This document shows positions 54,440-64,000 of a stretch of DNA of 64,000 bases, piece by piece. The notes under the pieces were generated by a model. The model had not been told where the DNA came from, did not search any database, and saw only the letters and a program-made list of their open reading frames with translations. The DNA lies in NCBI GenBank assembly GCA_963682025.1, contig OY821521.1, positions 163,983,096 through 164,047,095 on the forward strand, in the 5' to 3' direction. Position numbers and translations under genes: made by a program. The stretch is from Cordilura impudica (Eukaryota; Arthropoda; Insecta; Diptera; Scathophagidae). Each line of letters opens with the position of its first letter. Within the stretch, counting starts at the first letter, position 1.

Positions 54440-54609
54440 CTAGCTGACCCGGTGCGCTTCGCTACCACTGAATTGTAGTTGTAATGAGACAGAATTTTTT
54501 TTTTCATTCAAGTGCTGTAATATATACAATAGCTGACCCGGCAAATTTCGTCCTGTCTTCAAAGGTGGTAAATTAAAAATTTATAACTGACAACTCGATT
54601 GAATTTAAA

Positions 54610-57600
54610 AATTCTGTTGGATAATTCACAACATCCTCCTGATTCATGATAGTGTCAATTGATTTGTAAGACACTATTAGTCCTTCAATTTGAATCGTTG
54701 CATTTGTCTCATCGACGTCTTTGTTTTAGCGGCTAATATTGCTCGTTCTCCTAGCCAATCGTGACTCCTGTAATGCTGCGAAATGTTGGGCAACACACAA
54801 TGAATTAGCTCTTCTTTTGATTCAGTGAAATGGCAGAAGTCATTAGGTAACTTTATTAAAGCAGTCGTAACGTTTATGGGAATTTTTCCATTTCCAATAA
54901 TTGCACCGAAAAAACATCTGCTGAGGGATCGTTTTGCAGTTGGATTCGCATATTTGTTGTGAGTTTCAGCGTTGTAACATGTCTCCACAAATTGGAAGAT
55001 TTTAGACATGCATTAATTTGATCAGCTGCAGTTGACCGTGGAATTACCGGTAATGTTTGGCGAAAATCGCCTGCCAACAGTATCAGGGCACCACCACAAA
55101 GATTTCGATTATCTCGCAGATCTCGTAGTGTTATTTGCAAAGCTTGCAATGATTTTTTGTGTGCCATTGTACACTCGTCCCACACAATCAGTTTGCATTG
55201 TTGCAAGACTTTTGCCATTCCGGATGTCTTCGATATGTTGCATGTTGGTTGGTCGTTAATCTGCATGTTCAATGGCAGTTTAAGTGCCGAATGCGCAGTT
55301 CGACCGATATCCAATAAAGTTGCAGCAATACCTGTGGATGCGAGGGCAAGTGCAATGTGATTTTGCGATCTTATAGTTGCTAATAACAATGAAATCAAAA
55401 ATGTTTTCCCTGTACCTCCAGGAGCATCCAAAAAAAATATTCCACCAGTTCCATCGTTCACGGCTTTCATTATTGTATTGTAGGTATATTTCTGTTGGGA
55501 ATTAAGTTTCTCGATGTCCGATTGAACATAATCTGCCAATTCCTCGCGATTATATTGATTCTCTCTATGTAAATCTTGATTTAACACAGCGTGCATCGGA
55601 CGATTTGGTGAAATCATACCTAATTGTATCAGAACTTTGTTAGCAATCATCAAACACTGGTCTTCAATCATTATTAATGCTTCATTATGCATTTCGTGTG
55701 ATATCGACAAATCAGGATTTTGTGTAATAGCACGCATTCGATGAAGAATATCTTGCATCATATCATCCTTGTATTTTACCCATAAATCGATGGGATTTGA
55801 TGGAAAATATGTCGATATGATAATAGAAAATAAAGTTCGTATTTGATGTGGATGCGATGAAAGTACTGCATCAGCCAGTGTATGATCCCAATGAGTATCA
55901 TTGTCCAGTAATCGCAACTGTTGGCAAGCTTCGCGGTATGTGCCACACAATTGACCATCGACCGTTCTCAAATTCTCAAATGATGTAGGTCCGCGAACAT
56001 TCACCAACAACAAACGGAGATAAAAGCATTCATCATTATTAGGATGCACTGCGTAAATGCGTCCCAAAGCATCTGTGGAGAACACATTTGGATGACCATC
56101 AGTGGGAGTGCCGTGTTTGCGACATTGAAAAGTTTTTGAAGACTTATTCCAAGTGTAATATTTTGGCATTTCGCGGTATAATAATGTTCTGGCGAATGCA
56201 TCTGTTTGGCACATTGAAAAGAAACTTGTCAATGTAGTAGGTTGTGGTCGTTCAGCTGCTTGTAAGGCATTCTCGGGTCTGAAGTATATACGTTGTCCGT
56301 TTTCAAGGCAAACTGCCAAATGAACCACAGTTGGATATCTTTCATGAATTGGGAAAGAATAAATCCGCCAAATAACTTCATTGCTGCTGATATAACGACT
56401 CATTTGATATTGTGTGATTTCATCGTTTGCGTATTCTGCAGCTGCACCAAAAACAGCCATATCGCTTCCTTTGTTCACATATTTGCATACGTATTTAATG
56501 GATTTGATGGAATTGCATTATTCTACATTTATATGTGCTTTGTACGCCTTCGACAATAATGGTGAATATGGGACGATCCATCGATTGTCAACTTGAATAT
56601 CTTGACGATTTACTTTCACAATGGCAGATTTTCCGTTTTTCTGCATTGATCAACGCCGATATCAAGGATAACCATCATTTCCAGTTACTGTCTCAGCTCT
56701 AGGATAACGTTTGGAACACTTTCCATCAATCATGCATGGTGAATTTACGTTGAATGTCCCACATGGTCCATGAACCATGTTCTTAGTCACCACTTCGAAC
56801 AATTGAGGATCAATATGTTTGTCGGGAATTTCAGCTGATATGACATCGTCAATTTCACCAGGTCTTAATTTTTCTTTTAACCAAACTAAAATATGTGCAT
56901 GCGGTAAACCTCGTTTCTGCCACTCGACGGAATACATCCAACAACACGTTTCTCCAAACACTCTAAGTTTCACCACAAAATGCATCAGTGATTTTAGTTT
57001 CTGTCTAAAGACTCGTGCAGTTATGTCATGTCGATGTACCGATGATTGACCGGGAAACAGGAGATCTTTTATTTCATACCATTGTGGATTACATGTAAAT
57101 GTTATAAATAGATCCGGACGACCGTATTGGCGAACATACGACATCGCATCTTGTGCATATTCATGCATGTGTCGCGGACTTCCAATATACGTTGCTGGCA
57201 AAATCTGCAATCTACCGACATTGTTCCATTGCCATCTATGGTGATAGCATCCCGAAGATGTATGTACTCTTCAGAACGGAGTTGGTTTTGATTGAGTCTG
57301 AGGAAAGTCAGCCGCTCCGTTTCTATCTTCACGTACATGTCAACAGCATATTGGTGAAACAATCCTCTGCATTTTAAAATGTAATTGTGGTCGTTTTCAC
57401 GAACCATCAATCTGAATGCGTAGAAGTTCATGGAACTCAGTTTTTTGTTCGTCTCGGCGCCTACAATTTCAAGTGTGCAATTTCTTGGTAACAAAATTAA
57501 ATTTAACTTTTGAAATTTCATGGTACTCTCCGGTTAATGGGTTTACCATCTTGATTGTGAAATGATAGCCATCATCATCCTGCCAAAAGAGTACAGGATA

Positions 57601-58707
57601 CTGCAATGCATCATATGATCGATGCGTTTCCGACACACGCTGTAATCGGTCGTTACAACAATGGAGAACAATATCACGTGAAGCCAAATTTTCACCTACA
57701 ACAACTATTGCAACATCATCGACACTTGGAGCATTGAATCTTCTGGCGTGTTCCCCAGCTGGCCTTCTATCGGCATGTATAACAATTTTGTGGTTGTCAT
57801 TGACATTTTTTCAAGAGCCGTTTTGAACAACCCAACTAATGCATTGTGTTCATGAAGGATACTTTGCAACTGTTGTACTATTTCCCGTTTAGTAGAGGCA
57901 TTGTGTGCGCAACGTTGAGCGACTTCATAGTTTGAGTTCCCCATAAAATATATTTGCAGAAATTGATAGTCTGCATCAACGTTTGGCAACAACGAACCAG
58001 CTCTATGGTAAATTTGACCTTGAATCTGCAACGGTGGTGTGAACTGATGAAAAATTAAATTTATTTACATGTGGCAAATGAATTACCTTAAATGTCGGCA
58101 TGAAATTGCCTCGGACAATGTTCGTGGCGCCGAACGAAGTCATTTGAAAGCAAGAATTGTACTTTTGTATATTGGTTAGGAAATGCTTCGAAAGAGGTGC
58201 TGATCCAGAAACCAATGAATACAGTGGCTCAGGTGGTGGCTTTAATGGTGGTAGTTTAATCTTTCCATTTGCGCAGCATAACCCTTGAGATTCTTTGGGA
58301 AATTTCAGAGCCTTGCAATGAGAACACACAATGCTCATAGAGCCGATTACAACATTATTATCCGTAGAATAATCAGTAGATGAATAGAGGCAGGCTGTAC
58401 GTAAATAATCTGTCGGTACACCAGCTTGTCGTTGCACGCGTCTAGCTATATTGTTTTCTTGATGATTATCATCCTATCGATTAATAGATGCAATGCGACG
58501 TCTCTGTCTCAATCGATTATTTTCATTTCGTATAGCTCGATCTTCATGTGACTGAATTAATCGGGATTCTAATATCCGTTGGCTGTTCCTCTCAATCCAA
58601 TTTGTTCGATGTTCAGGACTTCCAATAATTCGAGAATTTCTTGAGCTTGTAGCCGTACGGCTTCTGCGACCAATGTTCCTACGTCTGATTGGTGGCATCT
58701 CACTCAC
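54610..58707 (-). pseudogene. Helitron RepHel protein, frameshifted
   Basis: Rolling-circle replication initiator fused to a Pif1-type helicase. Pieces on the minus strand in order: Arg-rich N terminus (58707-58477) ending in an in-frame TAG; N-terminal domain (58437-58090: IVCSHCKALKFPKES, CFQMTSFGA); IQGQIYHRAGSLLPN (58031 on); a frameshift at a poly-A run near 57810; ETNKKLSSMNFYAFRLM (about 57440); then the Rep core with the HUH motif GLPHAHILVWL (about 56885-56920) and, after a stop and a frameshift, the two-tyrosine segment EITQYQMSRYIS (about 56395-56430). Helicase: Walker A APGGTGKTFL (about 55410-55440), Walker B IVWDECTMAH, and LAGDFRQTLPVIP. Frameshift near 54900. The C terminus, DVVNYPTEFLNSIEL, is truncated about 54610. 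Non-functional as read. Confidence 0.85.
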
Positions 58708-59112
58708 TTATTATTAAAGTTAATTGAAAACAAAATCACTATTATAATACAACCGAAACTTATTATTTTATTCGGACGTCAAACAACTACTGACTGTAAA
58801 AGCAAATATTTTTGTATTGAAAAATATCTAATAAAAGTAGTCATCAGCTGGTACAATAGCTAGCACGGTGCTGTCACAGTAGGATATACAAACTTCAAAT
58901 GAATGAAAAACATTGAGAGTGTATAAGTATTTTGAAGTTTAATGGATATTTTTCATTTGAAAATAATTGGAAAATGGTTTTACTTACAATTTTGTTTTTT
59001 TCACTCATATTCAGATAAGAGTTGATGTTAAAAAAATTTTTTTTAAAAATGAGAATTTTAAAAATTCTTAGCAAAATATGTTTTTTTTGCACAAAACGTA
59101 TCATAACCTCGT

Positions 59113-59320
59113 GTAGTATGAGCAGGCAATCAATATTGCGATTTTGTTTGCAAAAATATATGTAAAATTATGGAAATTTTTTTGTCTACAAACCATTCGG
59201 GGTCAACAGGTAGTATGAGCAGGCAATCAATATTGCGATTTTGTTTGCAAAAATATATGTAAAAAATATATGTAAAATATATGGAAATTTTTTTGTCTAC
59301 AAACCATTCGGGGACAACAG
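59113..59320. repeat. ~97-bp tandem duplication in the Helitron leader
   Basis: GTAGTATGAGCAGGCAATCA starts at 59113 and again at 59210. The second unit is longer because of an extra ATATATGTAAAAA stretch. Each ends AACCATTCGGGG-CAACAG. Confidence 0.85.
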
Positions 59321-59415
59321 TGAACAAAATTAAAAACGAATCAGCCAAATCCGTCACTCCGTTCTTTAGTTATGCTGTCACAAACACACGCCAACTCATT
59401 TTTATATATTTTAGA

Positions 59416-62400
59416 TATAATATATAATATATAATACATAATATATAATATATAATATATAATATATAATATATAATATATAATATATAATATATAATAT
59501 ATAATATATAATATATAATATATAATATATAATATATAATATATAATATATAATATATAATATATAATATATAATATATAATATATAATATATAATATAT
59601 AATATATAATATATAATATATAATATATAATATATAATATATAATATATAATATATAATATATAATATATAATATATAATATATAATATATAATATATAA
59701 TATATAATATATAATATATAATATATAATATATAATATATAATATATAATATATAATATATAATATATAATATATAATATATAATATATAATATATAATA
59801 TATAATATATAATATATAATATATAATATATAATATATAATATATAATATATAATATATAATATATAATATATAATATATAATATATAATATATAATATA
59901 TAATATATAATATATAATATATAATATATAATATATAATATATAATATATAATATATAATATATAATATATAATATATAATATATAATATATAATATATA
60001 ATATATAATATATAATATATAATATATAATATATAATATATAATATATAATATATAATATATAATATATAATATATAATATATAATATATAATATATAAT
60101 ATATAATATATAATATATAATATATAATATATAATATATAATATATAATATATAATATATAATATATAATATATAATATATAATATATAATATATAATAT
60201 ATAATATATAATATATAATATATAATATATAATATATAATATATAATATATAATATATAATATATAATATATAATATATAATATATAATATATAATATAT
60301 AATATATAATATATAATATATAATATATAATATATAATATATAATATATAATATATAATATATAATATATAATATATAATATATAATATATAATATATAA
60401 TATATAATATATAATATATAATATATAATATATAATATATAATATATAATATATAATATATAATATATAATATATAATATATAATATATAATATATAATA
60501 TATAATATATAATATATAATATATAATATATAATATATAATATATAATATATAATATATAATATATAATATATAATATATAATATATAATATATAATATA
60601 TAATATATAATATATAATATATAATATATAATATATAATATATAATATATAATATATAATATATAATATATAATATATAATATATAATATATAATATATA
60701 ATATATAATATATAATATATAATATATAATATATAATATATAATATATAATATATAATATATAATATATAATATATAATATATAATATATAATATATAAT
60801 ATATAATATATAATATATAATATATAATATATAATATATAATATATAATATATAATATATAATATATAATATATAATATATAATATATAATATATAATAT
60901 ATAATATATAATATATAATATATAATATATAATATATAATATATAATATATAATATATAATATATAATATATAATATATAATATATAATATATAATATAT
61001 AATATATAATATATAATATATAATATATAATATATAATATATAATATATAATATATAATATATAATATATAATATATAATATATAATATATAATATATAA
61101 TATATAATATATAATATATAATATATAATATATAATATATAATATATAATATATAATATATAATATATAATATATAATATATAATATATAATATATAATA
61201 TATAATATATAATATATAATATATAATATATAATATATAATATATAATATATAATATATAATATATAATATATAATATATAATATATAATATATAATATA
61301 TAATATATAATATATAATATATAATATATAATATATAATATATAATATATAATATATAATATATAATATATAATATATAATATATAATATATAATATATA
61401 ATATATAATATATAATATATAATATATAATATATAATATATAATATATAATATATAATATATAATATATAATATATAATATATAATATATAATATATAAT
61501 ATATAATATATAATATATAATATATAATATATAATATATAATATATAATATATAATATATAATATATAATATATAATATATAATATATAATATATAATAT
61601 ATAATATATAATATATAATATATAATATATAATATATAATATATAATATATAATATATAATATATAATATATAATATATAATATATAATATATAATATAT
61701 AATATATAATATATAATATATATATATAATATATAATATATAATATATAATATATAATATATAATATATAATATATAATATATAATATATAATATATAAT
61801 ATATAATATATAATATATAATATATAATATATAATATATAATATATAATATATAATATATAATATATAATATATAATATATAATATATAATATATAATAT
61901 ATAATATATAATATATAATATATAATATATAATATATAATATATAATATATAATATATAATATATAATATATAATATATAATATATAATATATAATATAT
62001 AATATATAATATATAATATATAATATATAATATATAATATATAATATATAATATATAATATATAATATATAATATATAATATATAATATATAATATATAA
62101 TATATAATATATAATATATAATATATAATATATAATATATAATATATAATATAATATATAATATATAATATATAATATATAATATAATAATATATATATA
62201 TATAATATATAATATATAATATATAATATATAATATATAATATATATAATATAATATATAATATATAATATATAATATATAATATATAATATATAATATA
62301 TAATATATAATATATAATATATAATATATAATATATAATATATAATATATAATTATATAATATATAATATATAATATATAATATATAATATATAATATAT

Positions 62401-64000
62401 AATATATAATATATAATATATAATATATAATATATAATATATAATATATAATATATAATATATAATATATAATATATAATATATAATATATAATATATAA
62501 TATATAATATATAATATATAATATATAATATATAATATATAATATATAATATATAATATATAATATATAATATATAATATATAATATATAATATATAATA
62601 TATAATATATAATATATAATATATAATATATAATATATAATATATAATATATAATATATAATATATAATATATAATATATAATATATAATATATAATATA
62701 TAATATATAATATATAATATATAATATATAATATATAATATATAATATATAATATATAATATATAATATATAATATATAATATATAATATATAATATATA
62801 ATATATAATATATAATATATAATATATAATATATAATATATAATATATAATATATAATATATAATATATAATATATAATATATATATAATATATAATATA
62901 TAATATATAATATATAATATATAATATATAATATATAATATATAATATATAATATATAATATATAATATATAATATATAATATATAATATATAATATATA
63001 ATATATAATATATAATATATAATATATAATATATAATATATAATATATAATATATAATATATATATATAATATATAATATATAATATATAATATATAATA
63101 TATAATATATAATATATATATATAATATATAATATATAATATATAATATATAATATATAATATAATATATAATATATAATATATAATATATAATATATAA
63201 TATATAATATATAATATATATATAATATATAATATATAATATATAATATATAATATATAATATATAATATATAATATATAATATATAATATATAATATAT
63301 AATATATAATATATAATATATAAATATAATATATAATATATAATATATAATATATAATATATAATATATAATATATAATATATAATATATAATATATAAT
63401 ATATAATATATAATATATACTATATAATATATAATATATAATATATAATATATAATATATAATATATAATATATAATATATAATATATAATATATAATAT
63501 ATAATATATAATATATAATATATAATATATAATATACAATATATAATATATAATATATAATATATAATATATAATATATAATATATAATATAATATATAT
63601 AATATAATATATAATATATATATAATATATAATATATAATATATAATATATAATATATAATATATAATATATAATATATAATATATAATATATAATATAT
63701 AATATATAATATATAATATATAATATATAATATATAATATATAATATATAATATATAATATATAATATATAATATATAATATATAATATATATATATAAT
63801 ATAATATATAATATAATATATAATATATAATATATAATATATAATATATAATATATAATATATAATATATAATATATAATATATAATAATATATAATATA
63901 TAATATATAATATATAATATATAATATATAATATATAATATATAATATATATATATAATATATAATATATAATATATAATATATAATATATAATATATAA
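59416..64000 (+). repeat. Heptanucleotide satellite (AATATAT)n, block 5, continuing past the window
   Basis: At least 4.6 kb. From about 59440 to 61700 the units appear perfect. From about 61720 to the window end the array has many unit-length changes (extra TA steps, 5- or 6-base units, e.g. near 62150-62250, 63060, 63115, 63590, 63790) and a few C variants (63420, 63537). No other sequence. Confidence 0.95.

Larger units (their letters stand above)
54440..59415 (-). mobile_element. Rep/helicase Helitron, decayed
   Basis: On the minus strand the 5' end is TCTAAAATATATAAAAATGA (from 59415) and the 3' end is a GCGAAGCGC hairpin region followed by CCGGGTCAGCTAG (CTAG at 54440-54443), flanked A/T. 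Excision restores the satellite 7-bp register exactly. A second Helitron-type 3' end (GCCGGGTCAGCTA, inverted) lies about 90 bp inside, at 54531-54545. It carries the broken Rep/Hel gene, plus a leader with a ~97-bp tandem duplication. Confidence 0.85.

Overview
This 64 kb window is AT-rich eukaryotic DNA made almost entirely of transposable elements and satellites. I found no host single-copy gene, tRNA or rRNA. An errantivirus-type gypsy element with an env gene, an intron-bearing PIF/Harbinger element, Tc1/mariner copies, Helitrons ending in CTAG and GGAC-microsatellite repeats together point to a dipteran insect, most likely a calyptrate fly. That assignment is inference.

Region 1-9.2 kb: a LINE reverse-transcriptase relic, a dispersed repeat with a (GTCC)n core, a 2.5 kb AT minisatellite, a CGTGACT-type tandem repeat, and a mariner-like pseudogene split by another GTCC repeat that itself carries a Helitron. 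Region 9.2-12.7 kb: a short Helitron holding a PIF/Harbinger transposon that looks intact (428-codon transposase with three introns and a convergent 220-codon Myb/SANT-like gene; 3-bp TAA target duplication). Region 13.7-18.3 kb: a ~163-bp TTAA-flanked MITE blown up to 4.6 kb by a long palindrome, a second TTAA element at the exact centre of that palindrome, and a satellite-plus-GGAC-repeat insert. Region 18.3-32.4 kb: more GGAC repeats, seven further short Helitrons, LINE and Tc1 relics, and a Tc1/mariner-superfamily element (28021-29326) with an open transposase. Region 32.4-35.2 kb: a decayed hAT element. Region 36.2-39.8 kb: a transposon with 444-bp near-identical inverted repeats and a large unclassified RNase H-like protein interrupted by one TAG.

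Region 40.7-64.0 kb: one heptanucleotide satellite array, unit AATATAT, split into five blocks by four insertions: a ~3.0 kb Helitron, a 7.86 kb errantivirus provirus with identical LTRs and open gag, pol and env, a 508-bp inverted repeat with 237-bp perfect arms that carries a hammerhead-ribozyme-like core, and a ~5 kb Rep/helicase Helitron with a broken gene. For the provirus and both Helitrons the satellite register resumes in phase across the insertion, which fixes the insertion boundaries to the base.

The items most worth following are the inverted repeat with the ribozyme-like core, the long-TIR transposon and its protein, the nested and palindromic MITE locus, and the satellite as a dated insertion landing pad.
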